From: Bacteroidales bacterium | GTDB taxonomy: Bacteria; Bacteroidota; Bacteroidia; Bacteroidales; UBA932 | DNA: 32,645 nt | Direction: 5' to 3' | Assembly (NCBI GenBank): GCA_017446775.1 | Contig: JAFSQE010000005.1 | Location: forward strand, 1-32,645 | Shown here: in pieces, positions 1 through 9,287 of the stretch | How positions within the stretch are numbered: the first letter of the stretch is position 1 | Layout of the letters: each line of letters starts with the position of its first letter | Notes under the pieces: generated by a model | What the model was told of the DNA's origin: nothing | Databases searched by the model: none | The model's input: only the letters and a program-made list of their open reading frames with translations | Made by a program: the position numbers and the translations under genes

Positions 1-33
1 CTTTCTTTTTGTGCCCTTGCGGGCACTTATTTT
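1..33. repeat. Direct repeat copy A with a small hairpin
   Basis: This 33-nt sequence recurs exactly at 109-141. It contains the hairpin GTGCCC-TTGC-GGGCAC followed by TTATTTT, which looks like a plus-strand intrinsic terminator; read on the minus strand the loop is GCAA, a GNRA tetraloop. The copy begins at the window edge, so it may extend further left. Confidence 0.85.
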
Positions 34-79
34 ACTAGGGGGCTCTGCCCCCTAAAACCCCTGCGGCGCAAAGCGCCGG
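29..79. repeat. GC-rich interspersed repeat, copy 1
   Basis: These 51 nt match 29045-29095 at 46 of 51 positions by direct alignment. The unit starts ATTTTACTA, then has a G-tract/C-tract hairpin (GGGGG-CTCTG-CCCCC), then CCCCTG and a second hairpin (CGGCGC-AAA-GCGCCG). It is non-coding and lies between two copies of a 33-nt direct repeat. A short REP-like or other interspersed element is the likeliest reading; the family is not known to me. Confidence 0.75.
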
Positions 80-84
80 TAGAC

Positions 85-110
85 TTGAAGTCTGTCTTTG
101 AAGTCTGTCT
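85..110. repeat. 13-nt tandem repeat, two units
   Basis: TTGAAGTCTGTCT occurs twice back to back (85-97 and 98-110). The first unit overlaps the small palindrome AGACTT-G-AAGTCT at 81-93. The tandem joins the GC-rich repeat to the second copy of the 33-nt direct repeat. Confidence 0.8.
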
Positions 111-141
111 TTCTTTTTGTGCCCTTGCGGGCACTTATTTT
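109..141. repeat. Direct repeat copy B with a small hairpin
   Basis: This is an exact second copy of positions 1-33, including the GTGCCC-TTGC-GGGCAC hairpin and the trailing TTATTTT. It ends 8 nt from the stop codon of the minus-strand gene at 150-503. On that strand the hairpin is followed by an A-run rather than a T-run, so it is not an obvious terminator for that gene. Confidence 0.85.
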
Positions 142-149
142 CCAGAAAC

Positions 150-503
150 CTATTGGCCCAGGCCTTCTTCAAGGGCGGCGGTGATGCCTTTGCGCATCTT
201 GCCAAAGACATTGGAGAAATTGAGCACGGTCCCGTCCTTAAGGGTGATCTGATACCCTGCCAGACCCGTTTTCTTGTAGCTGCCTACTTCTGCATATGTA
301 AAGCAGCGGGGTTCGTATAACCCGGCGCCAATGGCATCGTACATGCCGGCATTGTAGTTGGGCATGACATAAACTTTCTCGGTAGTGAAAATGAGTTTGC
401 CGTTAAAGCTCGCCAGGCGGCTCACATTGATAGCCGGAGAAAAATCGCCGATGATGGTCCCTTCTATCTGCGAAGGAGAGAAGTCTTGATCAAGAATTTC
501 CAT
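150..503 (-). CDS. Small PH/GRAM-like hypothetical protein
   Basis: A 117-residue soluble protein with no signal peptide or membrane segment. Alternating beta-rich stretches (a central segment with KLIFTTEKVYVMPN, then a GYQITLKDGTVLNF hairpin) followed by one C-terminal amphipathic helix resemble a bacterial PH or GRAM fold; this is a visual impression of the fold, not a motif match. It lies 27 nt downstream of the DUF2207 gene on the same strand and is probably co-transcribed with it, which would fit a membrane-associated partner. The ATG at 501-503 is the only good start. Function is unknown. Confidence 0.7.
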   Translation of the reverse strand: MEILDQDFSPSQIEGTIIGDFSPAINVSRLASFNGKLIFTTEKVYVMPNYNAGMYDAIGAGLYEPRCFTYAEVGSYKKTGLAGYQITLKDGTVLNFSNVFGKMRKGITAALEEGLGQ

Positions 504-530
504 AGTATTAGTGATTAACAGTTAGTTGCT

Positions 531-2255
531 CTATCGTGCGCCGCCGCCGTGGCCTCCGCCAAAGCCTCCGCCACCTCCGCCAAACGAGACGGATCCGCCA
601 CCTCCTGAAGAACGTCGCGCCTGCGCTGCGGCAGCCCTTCTGTCGGCATCCCTTTCCACCGCAGATGCCATCATGGCAACAGAAGATCTGTTCAGACTGT
701 TGAGAATCAGGTATGTGGTGGCCACATCTGTCATATTGGATTTACGGGTGTACTCTTCCATTACCTTGGGGAACAGCTTCTCAAAGTTCTTGGCCACCTT
801 GTCTGCTATACCAAGTGCCGCCGCAAGTATCATATACTGCTTCCACAGCTCTACTTCGGGGGCTTCCCGCTCGTCCATCAGCGTAAAGTCAGACAAATAG
901 TTCCTGAATTCCACGGCGTGGCAGCGCTCCTGAGTTGAAAGAGATTGCCAGCGGGCCTGTCCGCTGCTTAGAGCCCGGTCGGGCCAGCTTACCACGGTAG
1001 AGTCGTGTCTGTACGACCAGGAGCGGAATTCGTTCTTCTCCAGAAGCAGGTTATCTCCCGCCGCTTCAAGGGCAGCCCGGTATACAACCCCTTCCAAATA
1101 ATCGTCAAACTGAATATCTTCATTGCCCTTTACAAAACGCAGGTTCACCCTTTCCTGTTTATCTCCGTCCCTCTCTACGGTGAGCAGTCCATCCTGGATC
1201 CATTTCAGAAAATATGCGCTCACCAGATTCGGGAACCTTTTCGTGTAATTTGTAATGAGCTTGTCCCCCTTGCAAAGCAGGCTGTACAGAGCAGTGGGGT
1301 TGCCGTCCAGCGGTAAATCCCGCCACCATCCGTCTATTTTGGATTTCCCGAATATCTTTTTCTCGTAATGCCTGCCGGACACTCTCCAGTAAAGGATGCA
1401 AAACAGCCTGTAGATAATCAAGAGAACGATAAGGGCGGGTATCAACAAGATGATGAAAAGCAGAATCCGCCCCGCTTTCTCTTCATCAATGCCTTTGTCC
1501 TCACCATAATCGCTCCCTTCAAAGGCCTCCTTTTTAAGTTTTTCAAAGCTGCCGTCGGCCGTAACGTCGGGTTCGAACATCCCCTTGTCAAAGCTCATCA
1601 GGGCAGAGAAAAAGCTCTTGTAGCGGAACGTCTCGGTAGATTCGAAACGGATCATACCATCTTCTATGCCCGATTCGCCAACCATGCCGAAGCCCCAGAA
1701 ACGGACGTTGCAATCATCCTCGTCGTTCCAGTACCACTCTCCGTTTTCTGTCTCATTGATAAAGGTGATGGAGGCATGCCTGGGCTTCACAGACCACTCG
1801 TCGTTGAGAAAATGCCAGTGGAAGCCGTCAATTTCGCCGTAGTCCTGAACCAGGCCCTCTATGATGTACAGAAGGATAAAGGTGTGGTCGCCATAGGAAC
1901 CAAGCCCCCAGCACAGCTCAATGTCATCTCCTTTTTTGCGGACAATACCGCAGCGCTGAGCTTTTGCTTCCATCGACCGGTTGGAATTCCACTCAAAACC
2001 GTCGCTTTCAAACTCTACTCCATCTTCAAAGACAACGAATTCTGTTATCCGGCTCTTGCCTGGATTGTCTACCGGGATATACCATTCAGTCCCTTCGGTT
2101 GCCGTTAGATCCCATATCTGGGTCACCAGTGCGTCTCCGTTGCGGAACAATTGGACTTTGGTTTCGATATCCCTGATTTCCTGTGCCGATGCGTTTTGGC
2201 ACAGCATTAAGGCCATAATGCCAAGAAAAAGCAATAAAAGTCTGGGGCGCTGCAT
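531..2255 (-). CDS. DUF2207 family predicted membrane protein with Gly-rich tail
   Basis: A 574-residue protein. It has an N-terminal signal peptide (RLLLLFLGIMALMLCQNASA), a large extracytoplasmic beta-rich domain of about 230 residues, a strong transmembrane segment at about residues 262-289, a cytoplasmic domain, and a low-complexity tail of Gly with Ser, Phe and His. This order is that of DUF2207 membrane proteins, whose function is not established. An upstream in-frame TTG at 2282 lies inside the predicted -7 promoter element, so the ATG at 2255 is preferred. The gene is divergent from dnaG and probably leads a two-gene transcript with the small gene at 150-503. Family assignment is from architecture. 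Confidence 0.85.
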   Translation of the reverse strand: MQRPRLLLLFLGIMALMLCQNASAQEIRDIETKVQLFRNGDALVTQIWDLTATEGTEWYIPVDNPGKSRITEFVVFEDGVEFESDGFEWNSNRSMEAKAQRCGIVRKKGDDIELCWGLGSYGDHTFILLYIIEGLVQDYGEIDGFHWHFLNDEWSVKPRHASITFINETENGEWYWNDEDDCNVRFWGFGMVGESGIEDGMIRFESTETFRYKSFFSALMSFDKGMFEPDVTADGSFEKLKKEAFEGSDYGEDKGIDEEKAGRILLFIILLIPALIVLLIIYRLFCILYWRVSGRHYEKKIFGKSKIDGWWRDLPLDGNPTALYSLLCKGDKLITNYTKRFPNLVSAYFLKWIQDGLLTVERDGDKQERVNLRFVKGNEDIQFDDYLEGVVYRAALEAAGDNLLLEKNEFRSWSYRHDSTVVSWPDRALSSGQARWQSLSTQERCHAVEFRNYLSDFTLMDEREAPEVELWKQYMILAAALGIADKVAKNFEKLFPKVMEEYTRKSNMTDVATTYLILNSLNRSSVAMMASAVERDADRRAAAAQARRSSGGGGSVSFGGGGGGFGGGHGGGAR

Positions 2256-2279
2256 AGCTATTTGTCTGCGTATTATCCT

Positions 2280-2311
2280 CAAAAATAATATTAATGAGGC
2301 GAATAATCAAA
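2280..2311 (-). promoter_or_regulatory. Bacteroidota-type promoter for the DUF2207 gene
   Basis: On the minus strand a -33 TTTG (2308-2311) is separated by exactly 20 nt from the -7 element TATTTTTG (2280-2287), a full match to TAnnTTTG. Transcription would begin about 20 nt before the ATG at 2255, which supports that start codon. Confidence 0.7.
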
Positions 2312-2321
2312 CTAAAAAGCG

Positions 2322-2329
2322 TACTTTTG
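2322..2329 (+). promoter_or_regulatory. Putative -7 element for dnaG
   Basis: TACTTTTG matches the TAnnTTTG consensus 27 nt before the dnaG ATG. No TTTG is found at the expected 19-21 nt upstream, so the assignment is weaker than for the divergent promoter. Confidence 0.45.
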
Positions 2330-2356
2330 TAAGTTGACTTGATTAGCGCCTGGCAG

Positions 2357-4405
2357 ATGATCGACCACATCACAAAAGAGAGGATAATGGATGCCGCCCG
2401 CATCGAGGATGTCATCGGCGAGTTTGTCTCGCTGAGGCGTTCCGGTGCGAACTATATCGGCCTGTGTCCTTTTCACCAGGACAATCACCCCTCGCTTAGC
2501 GTCTCTGCCACCAAGCAGATCTTCAAATGCTTCTCCTGCGGTCACTCGGGCAATGTTGTATCGTTCCTGATGGATCACGAACACATAAGCTACCCCGAGG
2601 CGCTCAAGTATCTGGCAAAGAAATACGGCATCGAGGTGGTGGAGAAGGAAGAGTCGCCAGAAGAAGCGGCGCAGCGGATGCGCAGCGACAGCCTGCTGAT
2701 TGTTACGGAAGCTGCCCAGAAGTTCTACCAGGAGGTACTCTGGGACCCTGAGCGCAGCCACATGATTGGCCTTGGATATTTCCGCCAGAGGGGCTTCACA
2801 GACGATACCATCCGCCGCTTCGGCCTGGGCTATGCCCCCGCCGGCTTCGACAACTTTACCAGGTTCGCATTGGACAACGGTTACAAAGAGGAGTATCTGC
2901 TGGAAACCGGCCTCTGCATCAAGCACGATGACGGCCGTCTGTCGGACCGCTTTTACGAGCGCGTGATGTTCCCCATTTACTCGCTTGGCGGCAAGGTCAT
3001 CGCTTTCGGCGGGAGGATAATGTCGTCTGAGAAAAAGGCGGCCAAGTATGTCAATTCGCCCGAGTCGATTATCTACAGCAAGAGTCGCTCTACGCTCTAC
3101 GGCCTCTTCCAGGGCAAGAACGCCATCGCCCGGCAGGACAAATGCATCATGGTAGAGGGTTATGCCGATGTGATATCGATGCACCAGCGCGGCATAGAGA
3201 ACGTTGTGGCCAGCAGCGGCACCGCCCTCACCGAAGGTCACATCAACCTGGTTAAGCGCTTCACAAAACACATTACCTTCATATACGACAGCGACCCGGC
3301 CGGCATAAAGGCATCCATGCGCGGGATAGACATGGTGCTGGAGGCGGGCATGGAGGTCAAGATCGTGCTTTTGCCCGATGGCGAGGACCCCGACTCTTTT
3401 GCTCAGGCAAACGAGAAGGCCGACATAGAAGAGTACATCGCAACCCACGAGCAGGATTTCATATCGTTCAAGATCGGCATTCTCTCAAAGGATATCGCCC
3501 CCAACGACATCTACGGCCGCACGCAGATGATAAACGACATCGTGCAGACGGTCTCCGTGATTCCGGACGACATAACCCGCAACGTCTATATAGAGACGGT
3601 GGCTGGAGTGTTCAACCTGCAGCAGGATTCGCTGTTTTCGCGTATCCGCCGCCTGCGTCAGAAACGGCGCGAGCAGATGGCCGCACGCAGCAATTACAAC
3701 CGCGTCCGCGACGGTCAGCCCCAGAGTGAACCGCCCGCAGATGCGCCATACATGCCCGACGACGGCGGGAGCTACCCTGCCGAGAACCTGGAGCCCGTGG
3801 CGGCCAAAAGCGATACCAAAGCCATCACCAACGAATATCTGGCGGTGTGCGAACGGGAGCTGGTGGAGATGCTTGTAAAATGGGGCGAATATACCATCCA
3901 CTGGGAGAGCAACATGAACTACGGCGGCGAAAAGATTCCGGAGGTGACGGTTGCGCAGTATATCCGCGGCCAGATGGAAGAGGATGCCCTGGAGTTCCAG
4001 AATCCCCTTTACAAGAAGGTCTACGACGAATATTTCTCCCTGGCGAAAACTCCGAGCGAGAATTGCGAAGAGATCCAGGGGCACGTGATAAAGTATTTCA
4101 CCTTCCACGACGACAAGGATGTGCTGCAACTAACCACAGAGCTGCTCTCCGAAAGCCACCCGATAACAATAAAGAATTTTAACGACTCCCTTACCAGCGA
4201 AGAGCACCGGCTCTACAAGGATGTTCCCAGGGCGATGCTCCAATACAAATCGCGGATAGTGGGGCTGCAGCAGACCGCCCTCCAGAAAGAGATAGCGGCG
4301 GCGGGCAAAAGCGGCGACGATGCCAGGCAGAAGGAGCTGATGCGCACCTTTTTGCTGCTAGGCCAGGTTCGCGCCCGTCTGGAAAAAGAACTTAAAAAGT
4401 ATTGA
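2357..4405 (+). CDS. dnaG: DNA primase DnaG
   Basis: Synthesises RNA primers for replication at the fork, in contact with the DnaB helicase. The 682-residue protein has the CHC2 zinc ribbon at the N-terminus (Cys37, His40, Cys58, Cys61). The primase core carries the TOPRIM motifs EGYADV (Glu267) and DSDPAG (Asp311, Asp313). After a Pro/Ala-rich linker near residues 450-490 comes a helical C-terminal region in the position of the helicase-binding domain. An in-frame TTG at 2339 gives a longer frame, but the ATG at 2357 yields the usual N-terminus ([10 protein letters not shown]). The metG start lies 5 nt after the stop, so the two are likely co-transcribed. Confidence 0.97.
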   Translation: MIDHITKERIMDAARIEDVIGEFVSLRRSGANYIGLCPFHQDNHPSLSVSATKQIFKCFSCGHSGNVVSFLMDHEHISYPEALKYLAKKYGIEVVEKEESPEEAAQRMRSDSLLIVTEAAQKFYQEVLWDPERSHMIGLGYFRQRGFTDDTIRRFGLGYAPAGFDNFTRFALDNGYKEEYLLETGLCIKHDDGRLSDRFYERVMFPIYSLGGKVIAFGGRIMSSEKKAAKYVNSPESIIYSKSRSTLYGLFQGKNAIARQDKCIMVEGYADVISMHQRGIENVVASSGTALTEGHINLVKRFTKHITFIYDSDPAGIKASMRGIDMVLEAGMEVKIVLLPDGEDPDSFAQANEKADIEEYIATHEQDFISFKIGILSKDIAPNDIYGRTQMINDIVQTVSVIPDDITRNVYIETVAGVFNLQQDSLFSRIRRLRQKRREQMAARSNYNRVRDGQPQSEPPADAPYMPDDGGSYPAENLEPVAAKSDTKAITNEYLAVCERELVEMLVKWGEYTIHWESNMNYGGEKIPEVTVAQYIRGQMEEDALEFQNPLYKKVYDEYFSLAKTPSENCEEIQGHVIKYFTFHDDKDVLQLTTELLSESHPITIKNFNDSLTSEEHRLYKDVPRAMLQYKSRIVGLQQTALQKEIAAAGKSGDDARQKELMRTFLLLGQVRARLEKELKKY

Positions 4406-4410
4406 ATGAT

Positions 4411-6468
4411 ATGGCAGACAACTACAAACGTACACTTGTAACTTGCGCCCTTCCATATGCGAACGGCCCTGTACACATCGGACACCTTGCCGGCGTCTAT
4501 GTCCCGGCAGACATCTATGTGAGATACCTTCGCATGCGCTCCCGCGATGTGCTGTTCGTATGCGGAAGCGACGAACACGGCGTACCCATCACCATAAAGG
4601 CGCTCCAGCAGGGCTGCACACCCCAGGACGTAGTGGACAAATACCACGGCATAATCAAGAAGGCCTTTGCCGATTTCGGCATCGAGTTTGACATATACTC
4701 CCGCACCACCAGCAAGGTTCATGCGCAAACCGCCTCTGAATTCTTCCGCAAACTGTACGACGAGGGCAAGTTCATCGAGAAGGAGAGCGAGCAGTATTAC
4801 GACGAGCAGGCTCACCAGTTCCTGGCAGACCGCTACATCATGGGCACCTGCCCCAAGTGCGGCAACGAGCGCGCCTACGGCGACCAGTGCGAGAAGTGCG
4901 GCTCTACCCTGAGCCCCGACGAACTGATAAACCCCCACTCCACCATAAGCGGCGCGCCGCTGGTAAAGAAGGCCACCAAGCACTGGTATCTCCCGCTTGA
5001 CAAGTACGAACCCTGGCTGCGCGAGTGGATTCTGGAAAACCACAAGGAGTGGAAGATAAACGTTTACGGCCAGTGCAAGAGTTGGCTGGACGGTGGCCTG
5101 CAGCCCCGTGCCGTTAGCCGCGATCTGGACTGGGGCGTACCCGTTCCGGTCGAGGGTGCAGAGGGCAAGGTGCTCTACGTGTGGTTCGACGCCCCCATCG
5201 GCTACATCTCCAACACCAAGGAGTTGCTGCCCAACGACTGGGAGAAATGGTGGAAAGACCCTGAGACCAGGCTGGTACACTTCATTGGCAAGGACAACAT
5301 CGTGTTCCACTGCATAGTGTTCCCCTCCATGCTCAAGGCATACGGCGGCTATATCCTCCCGGACAATGTCCCCGCCAACGAGTTCCTCAACCTCGAGGGG
5401 GACAAGATATCCACATCCCGCAACTGGGCCGTATGGCTTCACGAGTATCTCGAGGACTTCCCCGGCGGGCAGGACTTGCTCCGCTACGTGCTCACCGCCA
5501 ATGCCCCCGAGACCAAGGACAACGACTTTACATGGAAGGATTTCCAGGCCCGCAACAACAGCGAGCTGGTGGCCATCCTGGGCAACTTTGTAAACCGCGC
5601 CGTGGTGCTCACCCACAAATACTTCGAAGGCAAGGTACCGGAGAACCTCAAACCGGAGGCCATAGACGGCGAGGTAATGAGCCAGATTCCCGCAATCAAG
5701 GCGGCGATAGAAGAGAATATAGAGCACTACCGCTTCCGCGAGGCGCTCAAAGAGGCGATGAACCTGGCGCGACTGGGCAACAAGTATATCAGCGACACCG
5801 AGCCCTGGAAGGTTGCCAAGAGCGACATGGAGCGCTGCGCATCCATCCTCTATCACTCCATACAGCTCTGTGCCGATATCGCGATAGCGTGCGAGCCGTT
5901 CCTCCCCTTCTCCATGGAGCGTCTGGCAAAGATGCTGAATCTTGAAAACCGCAACTGGGAGAGCTTTGGCAATGTAGAGCTGCTGGAGCCCGGCCACCAG
6001 CTGAACCCTGCAGAGCTGCTGTTCGCCAAGATAGAAGATGCACAGATTGATGCTCAGATCAAGCGGCTGGAGGATATCAAGAAGGCCAACGAAGCCGCCG
6101 CTGCCGCTGCCGCACCTCAACCCACGGTGGACCCGGCAAAGGAGCGGTGCACCTTTGAAGATTTCGAGAAGATGGATATCCGCACCGCCACCGTACTGGA
6201 GGCAGAGCGAGTGCCCAAGACCGACAAGCTGCTGCACCTTAAGATCGATACCGGGCTGGATGTGCGCGAAATAGTTTCCGGCATCGCCGAATACTACACC
6301 CCGGAAGAGATGGTAGGCAAACAGATCTGCATCCAGGCCAACCTGCAACCCCGCAAGATCCGCGGCATAGAGTCCAAAGGTATGATTCTGATGGCCCGCC
6401 AGGCCGACGGCAAAATGCGCATCGTCTCCCCCGAAGAGCCCCTTACCAACGGCGCCTGCATCGGGTAA
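4411..6468 (+). CDS. metG: Methionyl-tRNA synthetase with C-terminal tRNA-binding domain
   Basis: Charges tRNA-Met with methionine. The 685-residue class I synthetase has the HIGH motif at residues 22-25, a four-Cys zinc knuckle (Cys147, Cys150, Cys160, Cys163), a KMSKS-equivalent written KISTS at residues 332-336, an anticodon-binding helical region, and after an Ala-rich linker a Trbp111-type tRNA-binding domain from about residue 580. The ATG at 4411 is chosen over an in-frame TTG at 4402 that overlaps the dnaG stop. The stop codon abuts that of the convergent TonB-like gene with no spacer. Confidence 0.97.
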   Translation: MADNYKRTLVTCALPYANGPVHIGHLAGVYVPADIYVRYLRMRSRDVLFVCGSDEHGVPITIKALQQGCTPQDVVDKYHGIIKKAFADFGIEFDIYSRTTSKVHAQTASEFFRKLYDEGKFIEKESEQYYDEQAHQFLADRYIMGTCPKCGNERAYGDQCEKCGSTLSPDELINPHSTISGAPLVKKATKHWYLPLDKYEPWLREWILENHKEWKINVYGQCKSWLDGGLQPRAVSRDLDWGVPVPVEGAEGKVLYVWFDAPIGYISNTKELLPNDWEKWWKDPETRLVHFIGKDNIVFHCIVFPSMLKAYGGYILPDNVPANEFLNLEGDKISTSRNWAVWLHEYLEDFPGGQDLLRYVLTANAPETKDNDFTWKDFQARNNSELVAILGNFVNRAVVLTHKYFEGKVPENLKPEAIDGEVMSQIPAIKAAIEENIEHYRFREALKEAMNLARLGNKYISDTEPWKVAKSDMERCASILYHSIQLCADIAIACEPFLPFSMERLAKMLNLENRNWESFGNVELLEPGHQLNPAELLFAKIEDAQIDAQIKRLEDIKKANEAAAAAAAPQPTVDPAKERCTFEDFEKMDIRTATVLEAERVPKTDKLLHLKIDTGLDVREIVSGIAEYYTPEEMVGKQICIQANLQPRKIRGIESKGMILMARQADGKMRIVSPEEPLTNGACIG

Positions 6469-7194
6469 TTACTGCGCGATAAAACGATAGACTATTGTAC
6501 CTTTCTGGGGGTCGGGGGCGGAGTCGCTGCGGTTAAAGCGGCTGCGGGAAGCGGCGCGTTCTGCCCACTGCCACAGCGACTTGTCTTTGGATGATGCCGA
6601 TTCGATTACCTGCGCCTTGATTACGCGACCGGCACGGTTCACATAAATTGCAACGGCCACATCGCCGCCGCCAAAACCTTTGTAGGCCGGAATCGGCAGA
6701 TGTGCGGCCTTACGCCCTTCCAAATCCCATGAGAGCACAGAGGGGCCGGTGTATGCCGGAGCATCGGACTTATCGTCGGCAGGCGTCTCTTTGCCACCCA
6801 CATCTGCCATATCTGCCTCGGCTTCTGCGAGAGCCTTGCGGCGGGAGGCTTCCAGCTTTGCATCTACCGATGTGCCAAGCGCCTCGCGCTCTGCCTGCGC
6901 CTTGATCTGGTTGGCATCCACCGCCACATTGCGCACCACCGGCGTAGGCGCGGCGGCAATCATCGCGTCCAGCTCTTTGCTCACGCGGTCTTTGAACTCC
7001 TTGAGCTCTTCCTGCTTCTTGATGAGCTCCTGCTTGTCCTGTTGAGTAAAGTCGAGAATGAAACTGCTCTCCTTCTTAAGCTGCTGCCCAATTGAGAAAG
7101 CGAGCAGGATTATGAGCACGACAAGGTGAAAGATGATTGTCGCGTATAATCCGACCCGGTTTTCGCGCCGCCTCTGCAGGGAGTCATCGACCAT
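6469..7194 (-). CDS. TonB-like energy transducer protein
   Basis: A 241-residue protein with a short basic N-terminus, one transmembrane helix at about residues 15-36 (LYATIIFHLVVLIILLAFSI), a long charged Glu/Lys/Ala region likely to be coiled coil spanning the periplasm, and a C-terminal domain (VAVAIYVNRAGRVIKAQVIE, ending in GTIVYRFIAQ) that fits the TonB C-terminal fold. TonB proteins transmit inner-membrane proton-motive energy to outer-membrane receptors. No exbB or exbD lies nearby, so its partners would be encoded elsewhere. It starts 2 nt after the udk stop and is the last gene of the asnS-udk transcript. Confidence 0.85.
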   Translation of the reverse strand: MVDDSLQRRRENRVGLYATIIFHLVVLIILLAFSIGQQLKKESSFILDFTQQDKQELIKKQEELKEFKDRVSKELDAMIAAAPTPVVRNVAVDANQIKAQAEREALGTSVDAKLEASRRKALAEAEADMADVGGKETPADDKSDAPAYTGPSVLSWDLEGRKAAHLPIPAYKGFGGGDVAVAIYVNRAGRVIKAQVIESASSKDKSLWQWAERAASRSRFNRSDSAPDPQKGTIVYRFIAQ

Positions 7195-7196
7195 TG

Positions 7197-7826
7197 CTAC
7201 TTCCTAAGCCAGGTCTTGTCGCTCAGGGCTTTCTCTATGGTTGCCAGCAGGATGTTGATGGCCACATGGTTGTGTCCGCCCTGCGGGACGATGATATCGG
7301 CGTATCGCTTGCTGGGAGCGATGAACTGCAGGTGCATCGGCTTCACCGTTTCGTTGTAGCGCTGGATAACGGAATCGACATCCTTGCCGCGCTCTGCGAT
7401 ATCGCGCACCATGATGCGGGAGAGGCGGTCGTCGTCGTCGGCATCGACATACACCTTGATATCCATCTGCCTCATAAGCTTGTGGCAGGTAAAAATAAGT
7501 ATCCCCTCCACAATAATGATGTCGGCCGGCTCGACGTGGATGGTCTCATCCTTGCTGCGGCCGCAGGTGATGTAAGAGTACACCGGCTGCTCTATCGCCT
7601 GCCCTTTCTTGATCATCTCCAGCTGCGAACACAGCAGGTCGAAGTCTATGGAATTGGGGTGGTCAAAGTTATAGACAGCCTTCTCTTCTTCACTCAGATC
7701 GCTGCAATCCTTGTAGTAAGAGTCCTGAGGAATCACCACGATGCGGTTTTTGAAGACCTCCTGGAGCCTGCGCACGACGGTAGATTTGCCGCTGCCGCTG
7801 CCACCTGCTATGCCGATGATTAACAT
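7197..7826 (-). CDS. udk: Uridine kinase
   Basis: Phosphorylates uridine and cytidine to UMP and CMP in pyrimidine salvage. The 209-residue protein has the P-loop GGSGSGKST at residues 8-16, the family's QDSYYKD segment, the FDHPNSIDFDLL motif, and the IIVEGILIF strand before the base-binding region. Length is normal for the family. It sits 12 nt after asnS and 2 nt before the TonB-like gene, all on the same strand, so it probably depends on the asnS promoter. Confidence 0.96.
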   Translation of the reverse strand: MLIIGIAGGSGSGKSTVVRRLQEVFKNRIVVIPQDSYYKDCSDLSEEEKAVYNFDHPNSIDFDLLCSQLEMIKKGQAIEQPVYSYITCGRSKDETIHVEPADIIIVEGILIFTCHKLMRQMDIKVYVDADDDDRLSRIMVRDIAERGKDVDSVIQRYNETVKPMHLQFIAPSKRYADIIVPQGGHNHVAINILLATIEKALSDKTWLRK

Positions 7827-7838
7827 GATATTGCGATT

Positions 7839-9230
7839 TTAGAATTCTGCGTTGTTGGGAGTGCGCGGGAACGGAATCACGTCGCGGATATTGCTCATGC
7901 CGGTAACGAACATCAGCAGCCGCTCAAAGCCCAGGCCAAAGCCGCTGTGCGGACAGCTGCCAAAGCGACGGGTATCCAGATACCACTCCAGGGTACGGTG
8001 GCTCATTCCCAGCTCGTCTATGCGGGCATTCAGCTTCTCGAAAGATGCCTCACGCTCGCTGCCGCCTATAATCTCGCCGATCTTGGGGAAGAGCACGTCC
8101 ATTGCGCGCACCGTCCGTCCGTCTTCGTTCTGCTTCATGTAGAAGGCCTTGATATCCTTCGGATAATCTGTAAGGATGACCGGCTTGCAGAAATGCTTCT
8201 CTACCAGATAGCGCTCGTGCTCGCTCTGCAGGTCGATGCCCCAGCCCACCGGATACTCGAACTTTACACCGTCTGCGACAGCCTTCTCCAGTATCTCGAT
8301 GCCCTCGGTGTAGGTCAGGCGCACAAAACTCTCTTTCAACACCCCCTGCAGGCGCTCCAGAAGCTCCTTGTCGAACATGTTGTTCAGGAAGGTGATATCG
8401 TCCAGGCAGTGGTCCAGCGCATACTGCACCAGATACTTGATGAACTCCTCTGCCAGGTCCATGTTGTCCTTGATATCGTAGAATGCCATCTCCGGCTCTA
8501 TCATCCAGAACTCTGCCAGGTGGCGCGGGGTGTTGCTGTTCTCTGCCCGGAAAGTGGGGCCGAAGGTGTAAATCTCGCCCAGCGCGGTTGCGCCCAGCTC
8601 ACCCTCCAGCTGCCCGGAAACGGTGAGCGAGGTGAGGCGGCCAAAGAAATCCTTTGTGTAATCCACCTTGCCCTCCTCTGTACGGGGAGGATTGTCTACG
8701 TCAAGGGTTGTAACCTGGAACATGGCGCCGGCCCCCTCTGCATCGGCAGCGGTGATAAGCGGGGTGTGCAGATAGTAGAAACCCTTGCTGTTAAAGAAAT
8801 TGTGGATTGCAAACGCCATGTTGTGACGGATGCGGAGCACTGCCCCGAAGGTGTTGGTGCGGGGACGCAGGTGGGCTATCTCACGCAGGAATTCCATGCT
8901 GTGGCCCTTCTTCTGCAGGGGATAGGTGGCATCGCACTCGCCGTAAATCTCTATCCCGGTAGCCTGGATTTCAACCGCCTGGCCACTCCCCTGTGAAGCC
9001 ACCAGATCGCCGGTAACCGCCAGGCAGGCGCCGGTGGTAATGCGTTTCATAAGCTCTTCGTCGAACTTGGCAAGGTCGCATACGATCTGGATATTATTTA
9101 TCGTAGAACCGTCGTTGAGGGCGATGAACGCCACATTCTTATTGCCGCGCTTGGTGCGGACCCAACCTTTTGCGAGCACCTTGCATCCGGGTGTCTCTTT
9201 CAACAACTGAGCTACTTTTTTTCTTTCCAT
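7839..9230 (-). CDS. asnS: Asparaginyl-tRNA synthetase
   Basis: Charges tRNA-Asn directly. The 463-residue class II synthetase has an N-terminal OB-fold anticodon-binding domain (residues 1 to about 110), motif 2 ([21 protein letters not shown]) and motif 3 ([12 protein letters not shown]). The N-terminal [18 protein letters not shown] segment is typical of AsnRS. The ATG at 9230 is preceded by a good Bacteroidota promoter lying in the end of the upstream GSCFA gene, so this gene probably starts a new transcript with udk and the TonB-like gene. Confidence 0.97.
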   Translation of the reverse strand: MERKKVAQLLKETPGCKVLAKGWVRTKRGNKNVAFIALNDGSTINNIQIVCDLAKFDEELMKRITTGACLAVTGDLVASQGSGQAVEIQATGIEIYGECDATYPLQKKGHSMEFLREIAHLRPRTNTFGAVLRIRHNMAFAIHNFFNSKGFYYLHTPLITAADAEGAGAMFQVTTLDVDNPPRTEEGKVDYTKDFFGRLTSLTVSGQLEGELGATALGEIYTFGPTFRAENSNTPRHLAEFWMIEPEMAFYDIKDNMDLAEEFIKYLVQYALDHCLDDITFLNNMFDKELLERLQGVLKESFVRLTYTEGIEILEKAVADGVKFEYPVGWGIDLQSEHERYLVEKHFCKPVILTDYPKDIKAFYMKQNEDGRTVRAMDVLFPKIGEIIGGSEREASFEKLNARIDELGMSHRTLEWYLDTRRFGSCPHSGFGLGFERLLMFVTGMSNIRDVIPFPRTPNNAEF

Positions 9231-9255
9231 GATGGTTTATCGATTAATCAAACTG

Positions 9256-9287
9256 TAAAAATACTCGTTTGGCCACTAATTACCAAA
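9256..9287 (-). promoter_or_regulatory. Promoter for the asnS operon
   Basis: On the minus strand TTTG (9284-9287), a 20-nt spacer and TATTTTTA (9256-9263) differ from TTTG-N20-TAnnTTTG only in the last base. The element overlaps the last codons of the GSCFA gene, and the predicted start of transcription is about 20 nt before the asnS ATG. Confidence 0.6.

Noticed and set aside
1-141. CRISPR array
   Set aside because: Only two copies of a 33-nt unit are present, with a GC-rich repeat element between them and no cas genes. Spacing and structure do not fit an array.
4213-6348. Very long open frame (711 codons) antisense to metG
   Set aside because: It mirrors metG, whose motifs are intact. 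Its product has no recognisable family and arises from GC-biased third positions. Similar antisense frames over dnaG (2312-3448), recQ (17048-18703), asnS and serA were rejected for the same reason.
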